A DNA stretch of 64,000 nt from contig CM073889.1 of NCBI GenBank assembly GCA_037176705.1, forward strand, positions 56,537,596 through 56,601,595. Reading direction: 5' to 3'. Shown here one piece after another: positions 23,762 through 35,140 of the stretch; position 1 is the first letter of the stretch, and each line of letters starts with the position of its first letter. The notes beneath the pieces are model-generated. The model was not told the DNA's origin and made no database searches. It was given only the letters and a program-made list of their open reading frames with translations. The DNA comes from Molossus alvarezi. Taxonomy: Eukaryota; Chordata; Mammalia; Chiroptera; Molossidae. The translations under genes and the position numbers were made by a program.

Positions 23762-24524
23762 TTTTATCAGAAATCGGTGCTAGATTTTGTCGAATGTTTT
23801 TTCAGCATCTTTTGATATGATCATGTGATTTTTATCTTTCATTTTATTTCTGTGGTGTGTCACATTTATTGATTTGTAAATATTGTACCAACCTTGCATC
23901 ACTGGGATGAATCCCACTTGGTCATGGTGAATAATTTTTTTGATGTATTGCTGGATTCAATTTGCTAGTATTTTGTTCAGGATTTTGGCATCTATATTCA
24001 TCAGGGATATTGGTCTGTAGTTTTCTTTCTTTGTAGTGTCTTTTTCTGGTTTTGAAATGAGAATTATGCTGGCCTCATAAAACAAGTTTGGAAGTCTTCC
24101 TTTTTCTTGAAATTTTTGAAATAGTTTGAGGAGAATGGGTGTTAGTTCTTCTTTGAATGTTTGGTAAAACTCCCCCGTGATATCATCTGGGCCTGGGCTT
24201 TTGTTTGCTGGGAGAGGCTTGATTACATCTTCAAATTCTTTTGTTGTTATTGGTCTGTTCGTTTTCTAACTCTTTCTAGTTCCGTTTTGGGAGACTATAT
24301 GTTTCTAGAAATTGATCCATTTTGTTTAGATTGTCTAATTTGTTGCCATATAATTGTTCATAATATTTGTTAACAATCTGTTGTATTTCTGTGGGGTCAG
24401 TTATTATTTTTCCTCTTTCATTTCTGATTTTGTATATTTGCATTTTCTCTCTTTGTTTTTTTTGGTGAGTCTAGCTAAGGGTTCATCAATCTTGTTTATC
24501 TTTTCGAAACACCAACTCTTTGTT

Positions 24525-25166
24525 TTACTGATCCATTGAATTGTTTTTTTTGTTTTTGTTTTTTTTGGTCTCTATTTCATTTATTTCTGCTCTGACCTTT
24601 ACTATTTTCTTCCTTCTACTTGCTCTGGGATTTTCTTTTTGTTTGCTTTCTAGTTCTTTTAGTTGTGATGTTAGATATTCTGTGAGAATTTTTTCTTGCT
24701 TCTTGAGGTAGGCCTGTAGGGCTATAAACTTCCCTCTCAGAACTGCTTTTGCTGCATCCTGTAGATTTTGTGTTGTTGTGTGTTCATTTTTATTAGTTTC
24801 CAGGAAGTTTTTAATTTCTTTCTTGATCTCCATGGTAACCCATTCATTGTTCAATAACAAGCTATTTAGCATCTATGTTTTCCAATGTCTTTGCATGTTC
24901 TTGTTGCAGTTGATTTCTAGTTGCAAGCCATCGTGATCTGAGAAGATGCTAGACATGATTTCAATCTTCTCGAACTTGTAGAGACTTAGTTTGTGTCCTA
25001 ACATATGGGCTATCTTTGAGAATGTCCCATGTGCACTTGAGAAGAATGTGAATTCTGAAGTTTTGGGGTATAATTCTCTGTAGCTATCTATTAAATCCAT
25101 TTGATCTCGCGCTTCATTTAGAGTCTGTCTTTCCTTGTTAATTTTTTGTCTAGAGGATATATCCAA
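24525..25166 (-). pseudogene. ORF2 endonuclease and linker remnants
   Basis: Two adjoining frames. 24873-25166 covers the end of the endonuclease domain (IDSYRELYPKTSEFTFFSSA, and IFSDHDGLQLEIN with the SDH catalytic motif). 24525-24872 covers the linker ([37 protein letters not shown]). A stop separates them. Confidence 0.87.
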
Positions 25167-25669
25167 TGATGTCAGTGGGGTGTTGAAGTCCCCTGCTATG
25201 ATCCCCTGCTGCCAATTTCTCCTTTGAAGTCCTCCAAAAGATATTTAATATATGTTGGTTCTCCTATATTGGGTGCATATATGTTTACCAAGGTTATATC
25301 TTCCTGTTGGATAGATCCTTTCAATATTATGTAGTGGCCCTCCTTGTCTCTAGTTATGGCCTTCATTTTGAAATCTACTTTATCAGATATGAGTATTGCT
25401 ACCCCAGCTTTTTCTTTTTTTTGCTTTCCATTTGCTTGAAAGATTTTTTTTCATCCCTTCACTTTTAACCTATGTGAATCTTTTGTTTTGAGGTGGGTCT
25501 CTTGTAAACAACATATATGTGAGTCATGCTTTCGTATCTAGTCAGCTACTCTGTGTCTTTTTATTGGTGCATTCATACCATTCACGTTTAAGGTGATAAT
25601 TTATATGTACTTATTTATCGCTATTTTTGTTTAGTGTGGTTCTATTTTTTTTCCTGTTTCTTCTACTAA

Positions 25670-26513
25670 ATATAGCAGTCCTTTTAGCATATCTTGCAGA
25701 GCTGGTCTGGTGTTAATATATTACCTTAGCCTTTTTTTTTGTCTGGAAAGCTCTTTATTTGACCTTCTATTTTGATATGATAGCCTTGCATGGTAGAGTA
25801 GTCTTGGATTCAGATCCTTGTTTTTCATGACCTTGATTACCTCATGCCATTTTCTTCTGGCCTGTAGAGTTTCTGTTGAGAAGTCAGCTGAGAGCCTTAT
25901 GGGGTTCCTATGTAGGTAACCTGTTGCTTAACTCTTGTTGCCTTTAGGATTCTCTCTTTGTCTTTAATTTTTGGCATTTTAATTACTATGTGACTTGGCT
26001 TGGGCCTCTTAGGGTTCTTCTTACTTGGGGCTCTCTGTGCTTCTTGAACTTAAATGACTTCTTCCTTCTCCAAGTTTGAAAAGTTTTCTGTCATTATTTC
26101 TTCAAATATTTTCTCTAACCCTTGCCCATTTCTTCCTCTTTGGGGACTCCTATGGATATTATTATATTTCCAGTTGTCTCAGAGTTCTCTTAAGCTATCT
26201 TCCTATTTTGTAATCATTTCTTTCTTTTGGTTTTTTGATTTGTTGATTTTTTTCTACCCTGTCTTCTAATTCACTGATCCGGTCCTCAGCTTCCTCTACT
26301 CTGTTGTTTAGTTCTTCCAATATGTTCTTATTTTCTGCTGCGTCATTCTTCATTTCCACTTGGTTGGTTTTCAATATCTTTACTCATGGTGCTGCTGTTT
26401 TTACTCATGCTGTTGAGCTTCCTCAATTACATGGCTCTGAACTCTACCTTTGATAATTTGCTTAGCTGCATTTCATTGATCGCATCTTTGATAGAGTTCT
26501 CTTGTTCTTTCAT
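25670..26513 (-). pseudogene. ORF1 remnant of the full-length minus L1
   Basis: A start codon at 26511-26513 in the family position opens MKEQENS-like sequence. The coiled-coil part and the RNA-binding part (around 26000-26130, frames such as LVKEE, QEAQRAP) are recognisable but broken into short frames. End coordinate approximate. Confidence 0.7.
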
Positions 26514-28166
26514 TTGGGATTTGTTAGTTTGTTTCACCATTTTGGCTATCTCAGTGGGTTTTGGAGCCTGCCAAATTTTCCCTGTGGGTGTTGGTGTTCT
26601 GCTGTTTGTGGCTCCCTATACTGGGTTCGGATGAGCCTTGGTGGGCCCATGTTAAACACCACTTTCTTGTCTTACTTTCCTGGGTACATTTGCAAGCCCA
26701 GAAAACGTTCAGTTATCCTCCAGCTTTTACCTGGTGGCTAGTAGTCTCTGTTACTCAATGCCTTGAAATGTAGCTCTGGTGTTCTGCCAGTGTCCCTGGT
26801 TATGTGGTCCTGTCCTGCTGCTTTTCTGTTGCCTTTTTCCGAGGTTTTGTCTTCATTTTAGTGTTAATTCCTCTGTGATCCTGGGAAATCATGTGTGTGG
26901 CTTCTATTCACTCCCCCTCCTTTTTCACAACCTCTAAGCCTATCTTGTGCACAGCTAGGTTGCATAAGCCTTTCTGGTGCCCTCGCACCCTGCAGGGCCC
27001 ATGGGTAACTGGATTGCACAGTCCCTCTGGGCACCAGGCTCTATGCCTATGTTATGGGCTGCTGGGACACACAGACCTGTCTGGTACTTCAGTACCCCAC
27101 AGGTCCCATGGGTAACTAGATCGTGTAGTCCCAGCTGAGTGGCACAGGCCTCTCTGGTGCTTCAGCACCCTGCAGGTCCAGCGGGAAACTGGATGGCACA
27201 GGCCCTGCTAGGTGGCACGGGCTTCTCTGGTGCTTCAGCACCCCACCGGGCCCATGAATAACTAGATTGCACAGTCCCTACTGAGTCACACAGTCCTCTC
27301 TGGTGCTTTAGCACCCCACAGGCCCTTTGGGTAACTAGATTGCGTAGTCCCTGCTGGGTCGCAGGGGCCTCTCTGGTGTTTCAGCACCCTGCAAGATCCG
27401 TGGGTAACTAGATCACACAGTCCCTGCTGGGTGGCACAGGCCTCTCCAGTTCCCCTGCACCTTGCAGGTCCCACGGGCAGGCAGCTGGATCGCACCAGTC
27501 TCTCTAGGGCTCAGGCTTCCCACTGCACTTCTGAGCTACTAGACTGCTCAGGAATCTGTGGAGCCCCAGGTCCTGCTGCTGGCGGCTGGGGAGTGCTGTT
27601 GCACAGTGGGGCTCAACTCCTGCTCAGTTTTTACTCTAGATTTTGGAAATGGGTCTCAGCTGCTGGTCTGTGCTTTCTGTTGCCTAGGGATGGATTTCTG
27701 CTACCCAGCCTCTGTTGCTGGGGGTATATCTCAACTCTGATTAGGCTGCTACTATGGGAGATGTTGCTGGGCTTCAGGCTGTTCACAGCTTCTGCGACCT
27801 GCACCTTGGGAGCTCCACTACTGTGCACTGGTCTGTGTTGACACAGGGTGCCCACTGGTCCTGTGGTTCCAGATGAACTGGTGGGCTCAGGTTGCTGGGC
27901 TCTAGCTGCTCCCACTGCCTCCTCCCAGGGAAGACCAGGGATCTTCCAAAATGGTGGGACCTCCCCACGGCATAGGGAGAGGGGCCCTGAAGGGCCTCTT
28001 ACCGTGATAGCCCGCTGCTCCCGTCCACAGCACAGGAACCTTCCCCTCTGCGGCTCTGCACAGCTCGGGGTTCAGTTGTCCACCTCCATGTTTATTCACT
28101 CTCTCACACACTCACTCACTTTCTCACACACTCACCCTCCTATCGGTCCTGCCCACCGCCATCTTT
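26514..28166 (-). promoter_or_regulatory. L1 5' UTR / internal promoter region
   Basis: The region between the duplication and the ORF1 start. It has AAGATGGCGG-like sequence at its outer end (28157-28166), a position and word like the YY1 site of human L1. GC-rich sequence and the 73-bp array follow. An inner part from about 26920 inward is homologous to the short 5' UTR of L1-A and L1-D. Promoter activity is inferred from L1 biology, not shown. Confidence 0.7.
27073..27510 (-). repeat. 73-bp tandem repeat array in L1 5' UTR
   Basis: Unit starts fall at 27073, 27146, 27219, 27292, 27365 and 27438, spaced exactly 73 bp. A longer (105-bp) diverged unit precedes them at about 26968 and a partial one ends the array. 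Each unit carries the palindrome ggtgctgaagcacc (minus strand) followed by caga(g)aggcc, and later gtgcaatctagttacccatg. The period is not a multiple of three and the frames are broken, so it is not a protein repeat. The same unit occurs fewer times in L1-C at 48071-48330. Confidence 0.95.
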
Positions 28167-28184
28167 TGTGGCTTATAATTTTCT

Positions 28185-28450
28185 AGTTGAGTAACTTCAG
28201 AGCAGGCCCACTCCTGAATCTAATTATCCTTACACTGGGCAGGCTTTACCAATGTTTGGCACTCAAAAGATAGGATAATTCCAGACATCTTTGCCACTTA
28301 TCATGGGGCACCATTGGCTTTAGTATATTGCTATTCTGAGAGTTGTATTATTACAGTTTTTGATGGGCCAGGAATCAAGATGCACAGGTCTCAAACTAAA
28401 TTCTGTCCTGTAACTATTGTGTAGCAGGGGGAGTCTCTCATTGACTAAAT
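28185..28450. other. Single-copy MGLL intron
   Basis: A short stretch between two minus-strand L1 elements. No gene or repeat recognised. Confidence 0.6.
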
Positions 28451-28463
28451 TTCTAACTAAAAG

Positions 28464-30106
28464 GTTTTTTTTCTTTTTTTTTTTAATCTTTATTGTTGAA
28501 TGTATTACAGATGTTCCTTATTTTTCCACCATTGACCCCTCCTCCCCACTCCCACCCTCTTCCTGCCTTTTCCCACACTGTTGTCTGTCCATTGGTTATG
28601 CATATATGCATATAAGTTCTTTGATTTATTTCTTCCTACCCCTCAACCCCCCTTCCCTTTGAGGTTTGTCAGTCTAGCAACCAATTTGTACTTCTTAATC
28701 CCTCCACCTTTTTCACCCATTCTCCTATCCCTCCTGCTATCTGGCAACTAACAAAATGTTCTCTATATCTATGAGAATGTTTCTGTTCCGCCTGTTCATT
28801 TTGTTTGTAGATTCCATTTTTGATAACTATGTATTCATGGCCATTTTGTTTGTTCATATTTTTTATCTTTTTCTTCAAGAACACTCTTCAACATTTCATA
28901 TAATAACGGTTTGGTGGTGATGAACTCCTTTAGCTTTTCCTTGTCTGGGAAACTCTTTATATGGCCATCGATTCTAAATGACAGCTTTGCAGGATAGAGT
29001 AATCTTGGTTGTAGGTTTTTGCTTTACATCACTCTGAATATTTCTTGCCACTACTTTCTGGCCTGCAAAGTTTCTTTTGAGAAATCAGCTGACAGTCTAA
29101 TGGGAACTTCCTTGTAGGTAACTAACTACTTTTCTCTTGCTGCTTTTAAGATTCTCTCTTTGTCTTGAACCTTTTGCATTTTGATGATGATATGTCTTGG
29201 TGTGGGCTTCTTGGGGTTCATCTTGTTTGGGACTCTCTGTGCTTCCTGGACTTGTATGTCTGTTTCCTTCACCAAGTTAGGGAAGTTTTCTGCCATTATT
29301 GTTTCAAATAGGTTTTTGATTTCTTGTTCTCTCTCTTCTCCTTCTGGCATCCCCAAGGTGCAAATGTTGACACACTTGAAGTTGTCCCAGAGGCTCCTTA
29401 CACTCTCCTCATTTTTTTGGATTCTTTTTTCTTTTTGCTGTTCTGATTGGGTGTTTTTTGCTTCCTTATATTCCAGATTGATGGTTTGCTCTTGGCTTTA
29501 CCTACTCTACTATTTAATCTATGTAAATTATTCTTTATTTCAGTTAGTGCCTCCTTCATTTCTGACTGTGCATCCTTCATTTCTGACTGCTCTTTTTTAT
29601 GCTCTTGAGGGTCTCACTAAGTTCACTGAGGTTCTCACTAAGTTCATTGAGCATCCTTATAAGCAGCATTTTAAACCCAGCATCTGTTAGGTTGCTTATA
29701 TCCATTTCACTTAGTTCTTTCCCTGGGTTTTGTTCTGTTCTTTCATTTTGGACCTGTTTCTTTGTCTCCTCATTTTGGCTGCCTTCCTGTGTTTGTTTCT
29801 ATGTATTAATTAACGAGAGGTATAGGGCTCACTGAGACCAGATGCTGCTTGTTTGAAAGAATTCAGGAAAACCTGAATTTATAGCCACACGTGTGTGGGG
29901 GATCAGCCCATCTGCCTCTGCCCCTCCTACCAGTCTTGATGCAGCTGCTTCTTTAATTCCGTAGTTGTAGGACTTTCATTAAGCTTGATTTAAGGTGGTT
30001 TTGAATGATGGTTATTCTGTAGTTTAGTTGTAACTTTGATGTGGTTGTGGGAGGACATGATACCATGTTTACCTATGCCGCCATCTTGACCAGAAGTCTA
30101 TCTAGA
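28464..30106 (-). mobile_element. HAL1-like half-L1 with ORF1 only
   Basis: The duplication ttctaactaaaag at 28451-28463 reappears as ttcctaactaaaag at 30107-30120, marking one 1.64-kb insertion. From 30106 the minus strand reads a 5' end with cagaagtct-like and caagatggcggc sequence, a shortened 5' UTR, an ORF1 (about 29760 to 28900) and the first dozen or so codons of ORF2 (MNKQNGHEYIVIKNG). It then goes straight to an L1 3' UTR (about 28810 to 28480) and a tail. The ORF2 body is absent. That matches the layout of HAL1 elements, which keep ORF1 and depend on L1 for movement. ORF1 is frameshifted. Confidence 0.82.
29126..29580 (-). pseudogene. ORF1 remnant of the first half-L1
   Basis: Two frames: 29398-29580 (the end of the coiled coil: MKDAQSEMKEALTEIKNNL) and 29126-29356 (the RNA-binding region: EEREQEIKNLFETIMAENFP, LVKETDIQVQEAQRVPNKMN). 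Both belong to one ORF1, broken between them. Confidence 0.83.
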
Positions 30107-30120
30107 TTCCTAACTAAAAG

Positions 30121-31965
30121 TTTTCAAGCCAGAATCTGATTTTGGCCATCTGAATGCATTGTTTACCTACACAGTGCTTTTTAGTGAAGGCCCAAATGAA
30201 ATATAAAAGATTCAACTGCAGATTCATTGCATACAAGTGGTTTGATGCTGCAAGTAGTGGAGACATTGTCCTAGAAGTTAATTGGGAATCAAAGCTACTC
30301 AGAAGAAGCCTTTCAAAACCAGGATCCAATGCAGGAATGTATGTGGCTATCTAGAGTATGGTGCTAGAAAAGGCTCAGAGACCTCTGGGGTTCAGCAGAA
30401 CAGGGAGCTGTGATGGACTGGTCATGCCTGCTTTGAGTTCAGGAGTGCGGATAAGGGACCAAGTGCCATGTGTTTTTCTTTTTCTTTTTTTTTTGGTACG
30501 TGCCCCTAACGGGAACCAAACCGGGACTCTCTGCTCCGCAGGCCAATGCTCCAACCGCTAAGCCAAACCAGCCAGGGCCATGTGTTTTTCATCTAACTAT
30601 TTTCTAGATACCTCCCAGGTGCTGGGCCCTGTGCAGACATTCTCTTCATTTACTCTCACAACAACTGTGGAAGTAGGTGGTGGCCTCTTCCTATGGGAAA
30701 TGTTTATGGAAAGATGTAGGGAATAAAAAGCAGGATCCCAAATAAAACATATGGTATGATTTAAATTATAATTACAATTTTAAGTAGTCATTATAAGTTT
30801 ATAATTAAATTATAAATAATTGCAAACAAATTTTAATATATATGAAAACGAAGAACATAAAATTTCATAATGGTTATCACTGGGTGGTGAGACTATTTAT
30901 GGATGGATTTGTTTTCTTTATGCTCATCTGTATTTTTCCATTTTTCAAAATGACCCACATTCCTTTTTTAAATATACATAAGTTATGTGTGTTGGCGTGA
31001 CAATAATGCATTTTTAAAACATAATATATGTATGGAGACTTGCTGACATACATTTTTCACTTCATAAATTTGCCAGGAACATTTATTACTCCTCCTCAGT
31101 AGCTTTTATTAGTAGCTACTCAAAGCAGTGCTAAACCTTCTGCCTCATCCGGGCTGAAGGATTTGGGCAAGAGTCTTCACAGTCACCTCCCAATTTCAAA
31201 TACTGGACAAATCTTGACCTTCTGAAAAGATGAGAAAAAGATGAAAAATCACCAGAAATCTAAAAGGCTTAGCAGCCCCAAAGCAGGGCATTCTTCTGAG
31301 GAGTCATAGACACATCTTATGAGATAGTGTTGCTATAAGAAATTTACAAACTTTCCAATAGCTTCCAGCACAGTCCAGGAAGACTTGGATTCTATAAAAT
31401 AAGAATGGGCACTTATGAGGAGGGAATAAACAGACGTCTAAAAAGATCTCATGGGATCTAGACCTTTTCCATTTGGGAGGATAAAATGGTACATATAGAA
31501 TGCTTAGCCCAGAACTGGCAGAGACACTCAAAATATGGTGTTATAATTTTTAAATAAGATTATATTTACATCACAACCTACATAGATATACATTACCTAT
31601 TTTTCCAATATTTTCAAAACTTTGGTTTGTTAGGAGTTATGCTAAGTGGGGTTTTGAAACCATCCAATTTGTTCAATTCTGCCAAACCCAGTTTTCTCTC
31701 CATCTCCATAAACAAACACACATAGGTTGTGGACTGAGACCAAACTACGAAACTGAGAGCTGCTGAGCCAGATGAGGTCCAGGGCAGTGTTCATCCTACC
31801 ACACACCTGATTCCACTCTGCTTGGAGCTGGGAAGAGTTTCATTTGGCTCACAACCAGAGGTAGTAGAGAATTCCTTCAGATGAGGTAAACTGACAATCA
31901 TCATCATGCTCCCAGTAAAAATATTTCAAGTCATGACCCCTGGGTGGGATCAGGTCCAACTCATT
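30121..31965. other. MGLL intron, mostly single-copy
   Basis: It contains a head-only SINE at 30479-30576 and a MIR fragment at about 30600-30690. The AT-rich 30730-30960 holds nothing recognised. No gene seen. Confidence 0.55.
30479..30576 (-). mobile_element. Head-only SINE (tRNA-like part plus A tail)
   Basis: The minus strand reads ccctggctggtttggctta with A box tggcttagcggttgg and B box ggtttggttcccg, then ggggcacgtacc followed directly by an A-rich tail. The usual VES body (gttgcagtttgtcc, gatgtttctctc) is missing. A perfect 14-bp target duplication, gccatgtgtttttc, lies at 30465-30478 and 30577-30590, so the short form inserted as such and is not a later deletion of a long one. Confidence 0.9.
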
Positions 31966-32213
31966 TATTTAAAATTTTTTTTTTTTTAATCTTCACCAGA
32001 GGATATTTTTCTATTGATTTTTTTAGATAGAATGGCAAGGAGGAAGGGAAGGGGAGAGAGAAACATCAACACATAGATTGGTTGTCTCCTGCACCACCCT
32101 GATGGGGTTGGGGATAAAACCTGCAACCAAGGTACATGCCCTTGACCAGGATCAAACCTGAGACTTTTTGGTCCATGGGCTGATGCTCTAACCACTGAGA
32201 AACCAGCCAGGGA
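31966..32213 (-). mobile_element. VES SINE
   Basis: A diverged minus-strand VES: head ccctggctggtttctcagtgg, weak B box, body tgatgtttctctctcc, tail with gaagattaaaaaaa. The imperfect duplication aggtccaactcattt and aggtcaagctcattt flanks it. Confidence 0.9.
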
Positions 32214-32228
32214 AGGTCAAGCTCATTT

Positions 32229-33264
32229 TTGGCACAGATATGCCTGATTTACATGAGTCAAATCTATAAAAACCCAAATACACAGATCAGAAAATCAGAA
32301 AGCGACCTGCCATGTAACCAAATGTTTGTCTGGAGCAGCCTTTCAAAGTGCGAGCATCCTTTGTGTTTTCCCAGGTGACTTGATTTATATAATCCTGACA
32401 TACACAGAAGGATACAAAGTAGCCACTTATTATATGGCAGGTGTGATAGTGGACATTTTGAGAATATTGTCGCAAAATACCTTTGCATGGCAGAAGTTAA
32501 TTTTCCTCTTTTACGTGTGCCTACCTGACACTGTGAGTGACTTTCTCAAATATCAAAAGTAGAGCTCAAACCCATGAGGAACTGGTTTTTAATATTTGCC
32601 CCTTTCCCATTGCTCCAGGTTTTCTCTAGCGGCTTTCCATCAAATCTTATAGACACATGTTTAAGGACCATGGTCCGTTTTTATGCTGTATTACTGGTTT
32701 ATAAGATAAAAACAAAATGCATGAGCTGATTTAACACAAGTATCTTAGAGCCAGATTGATAACTATAGATCTCCATAGAGAGAGACATAGATATATAGAT
32801 ATCTATAGATATATAGATATATAGATTAAATATCTATATATCTAGGGGCTGGCATCATGCATGTGAAAGGAGAGGGGGCCATACTCCTCCATCCTGTGTG
32901 GACAGAACAAAAGCAAATAGAGCCAGTTGCAGTGTAAAGAATATCCATAAAAAGTGAGGGATAACTCCTGGCCTCAAGAGTTCAGCATTGGGATAATTGG
33001 CCTACACTGGCATTTGAGTGTCCTGATCCTTGTCCTGGTCTTGGGCGGGGTCCTGGGTATGATAATCAAGGACCTCATTCAATACCATAACATATATAAA
33101 GTACCTAGTGCAACAAATAAGTATTTCTCCCCTTTAGCTGAGAGATGCACAGAGATAAACGCAGAATTAACAAAATGTAACTGTGTGGAATAATCGAGGT
33201 GTAATATTTGAACTGTGGCTGGGCTATGGTTTTCCTGGAGGCTGCAGATTCTTCTGAGTACTTT
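32229..33264. other. MGLL intron, single-copy
   Basis: It holds an AT-rich simple stretch of GATA/ATAT words at 32782-32845 and a possible MIR end near 33060-33120. No gene seen. A 79-codon frame at 32954-33193 has no family resemblance. Confidence 0.55.
32782..32845. repeat. (TAGATA)n-like simple repeat
   Basis: Imperfect alternation of atagat and atatag words with local inverted symmetry. Confidence 0.85.
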
Positions 33265-33278
33265 AAAATAGGAGGGCT

Positions 33279-33520
33279 TTCCCTGGCAGGTTTTTCTTAG
33301 TGGTTAGAGCATCGGCCTGCAGACTGAAAAGTCGTAGGTTCATTTATGACCAAAAGCATGTACTGCGGTTCCAGTTCGTCCCCAACCCTGGTCAGGGTTG
33401 TGTGGGTGGCAACCAATTGATGTGTCTCTCTCACATAGATCTTTCTCTCTCTCTCTTTCTTCCTCCCTCCCACTCTGTCTGAAGATAAAGGGGTGAGGAT
33501 TAAAAATAAATAAATAAAAT
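33279..33520 (+). mobile_element. VES SINE, GAGGATTAAAA-tail type
   Basis: Head ccctggcaggtttttcttag, a diverged B box, a middle with aaccctggtcagggttgtgtg, a CT-rich body and the tail ggtgaggattaaaaataaat. The duplication aaaataggagggct is perfect at 33265-33278 and 33521-33534. Confidence 0.93.
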
Positions 33521-33534
33521 AAAATAGGAGGGCT

Positions 33535-34439
33535 CACAGATAAAAAAAAAAAAGAAAAGAAAAGAAACAAGAAGGGAAAGGAGGAAGAGTGGCTCTCTAG
33601 TTCCTTGGGCAGGTTGGGTGTACAGGATGAGCTTTCAGACTCTTCTAGGATTCTGATCTTTCATATGATCCAGAAGCAAGCTCATAATTTAGGTATGGGA
33701 ATGGGGCATTTGCTTCATCAAAAAGAACAGGAAGATGGGCCTTGCCTGGTGCTAGCCTGCCATACCCTAAGCCTGCACTTTGGGGACCCAGCAGCACTCT
33801 GGGAATATCTGGTGGCTTGAAGGACTTGGGCCTCACTGCACTGTGGCTGCATAAACTCTGGGTCACATCAGAGCAGGAGGGGGTGTTCTCATTCCCACAG
33901 TGGATCTTGGGAGTAAGTGGGGAGTACAGGAAGTGGGCAGGCAGGTGGGGGACTGAGTTGGGACTGAAAGGACAGGCATTCAAAGGGGTGGCAAGAAGTT
34001 GTGGGAGGGGTAGAGTGGAGAAGTAGCACCATGAGTCATTCATAGGATCCTTTCATGACTTGACACATAGTAAATCTAGTAAATCATTAATGTATGAATG
34101 ACTCAGCATGTTTACTTCAGGATTATAGAATAGAAACAGACTTTTAATAGGTAATTCCCAGCCAATTTAGGGGTGACTACACACTTTATGAAGAAGACCC
34201 ACTCCCAAACTGAAGCTATTCGCAATCCATCATCCATCCCTCTTGCAACTCTGTGAAAAACAAAGAGCTCACCCCATTTCCCTCTCCCAGAGCTCTTTTG
34301 AAGCAGAGTAGTCCACAAGGGGCAGTCAGTGTACTGGCTAAGAAAGAGGATCCTCAAATCAAGTTTTCAAAGCTTGGTCAGTATGTGATTTGGGCTGTTT
34401 TCCTAAATTTGTAAAATGGCATGTAATAGTAGGTAAATA
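33535..34439. other. MGLL intron, single-copy
   Basis: Starts with an A/G-rich run (33541-33590). The rest is unremarkable. A minus-strand 132-codon frame (33645-34043) lacks any family resemblance and overlaps a + frame of 94 codons. Confidence 0.55.
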
Positions 34440-34670
34440 CTAGCTAACATGGATTGAGTACTCAGTGGCTGCTGGGTACTGGTTTAGTGTTCCACAATAT
34501 TAACGTAATCCTCATGACTCTAGGAGGTGCTATTATTGGTGCCCACAGATTAGGAAACTGAGGCCCTAAAAGGTTGAGTCCTTTGGCTGAGGCTTGCTGA
34601 CAGTAAAGGGCAGACCCAGGATTTCAGTCCAGCGAGTGACTCCAGGGCCCCAGCCCACAGGGTGCTGCCT
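34440..34670 (-). repeat. MIR SINE
   Basis: Nearly full-length antisense MIR: aatcctcatgactctaggagg, aggaaactgaggccctaaaagg, cagacccaggatttcagtcc. Confidence 0.85.
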
Positions 34671-34784
34671 CTTAATATGTATCAGTCAGCACTGTTATTG
34701 TTAATCAGGGTGATTGTCAGTGTATCTACTTTTAATGATCTTAACTGAATGTCTTATTGTGGCGTAGCCAACGTGTTCTGTTTT

Positions 34785-34993
34785 TGTAATTATTTTTCTT
34801 TATTGGTTTTAGAGAGAGAGAGGAAGGAGAGAGAGATATAAACATAGATAAGAAAGAACATTGATTGGCCACCTCCTGGATGCCCCCACTGGGTATTTGG
34901 CCCAAACTTGGGCATGTGCCTTGACCAGGAATTGAACCTGTGACCCCTTTGTGCATGGGTCGACACTCAACCACTGAGCCACACTGGCCCGGC
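34785..34993 (-). mobile_element. VES SINE, caataaag-tail type
   Basis: Minus-strand VES with head gggccagtgtggctcagtgg, B box cacaggttcaattcc, and a tail reading ccaataaagaaaaa. The duplication is imperfect (gtgttctgtttt at about 34773-34784, gtcttctgtttt after 34998). Confidence 0.88.
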
Positions 34994-35046
34994 AGGTGTC
35001 TTCTGTTTTATAGTGTTCTTTATGATAATAAAAATATATATCATTT

Positions 35047-35140
35047 AGCCCTGGCTGGTTTGGCTCAGCAGTTGGAGCATCGGCCTGTGGACCAGAGAGT
35101 TCCGGGTTCGGTTCCCACTGGGGGCATGGACCCCCACCAA
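35047..35140 (+). mobile_element. Head-only SINE (tRNA-like part plus A tail)
   Basis: Reads agccctggctggtttggctc with A box tggctcagcagttgg and B box gggttcggttccc, then gggggcatggacccccacc and an A/AT tail. There is no VES body. A target duplication (aaaaatatatatcattt before, at 35030-35046; aaaaatatatatatatcattt after, with a TATA expansion) shows it inserted in this short form. It shares the word gttggagcat with the copy at 30479, where full VES elements have gttagagcat. Confidence 0.88.

Larger units (their letters stand above)
21533..28166 (-). mobile_element. Full-length bat L1 with 73-bp tandem array in the 5' UTR
   Basis: A perfect 18-bp target duplication, tgtggcttataattttct, lies at 21515-21532 and 28167-28184. 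The minus strand reads, from 28166: the 5' end aaaagatggcggtgggcagg, a 1.65-kb 5' UTR with a 73-bp tandem array, ORF1 (about 26513 to 25670), ORF2 (about 25628 to 21790) and a 3' UTR ending in an A-rich tail. ORF1 and ORF2 are broken by several frameshifts, and the ORF2 start codon is ATA. The RT core is open for 263 codons with FADD intact. About 370 bp of the inner 5' UTR present in L1-C is missing. It is among the younger L1s here but is dead. Confidence 0.95.

Noticed and set aside
26968..27510. Regular repeats that might suggest a CRISPR array
   Set aside because: Units are contiguous 73-bp tandem copies without unique spacers, in a mammalian L1.
27431..27841. 136-codon plus-strand frame
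   Set aside because: It is antisense to the L1 5' UTR, spans the 73-bp array and has no family resemblance.
33645..34043. 132-codon minus-strand frame in single-copy intron
   Set aside because: No recognisable domain, overlaps another long frame on the other strand, and no splice or promoter context.
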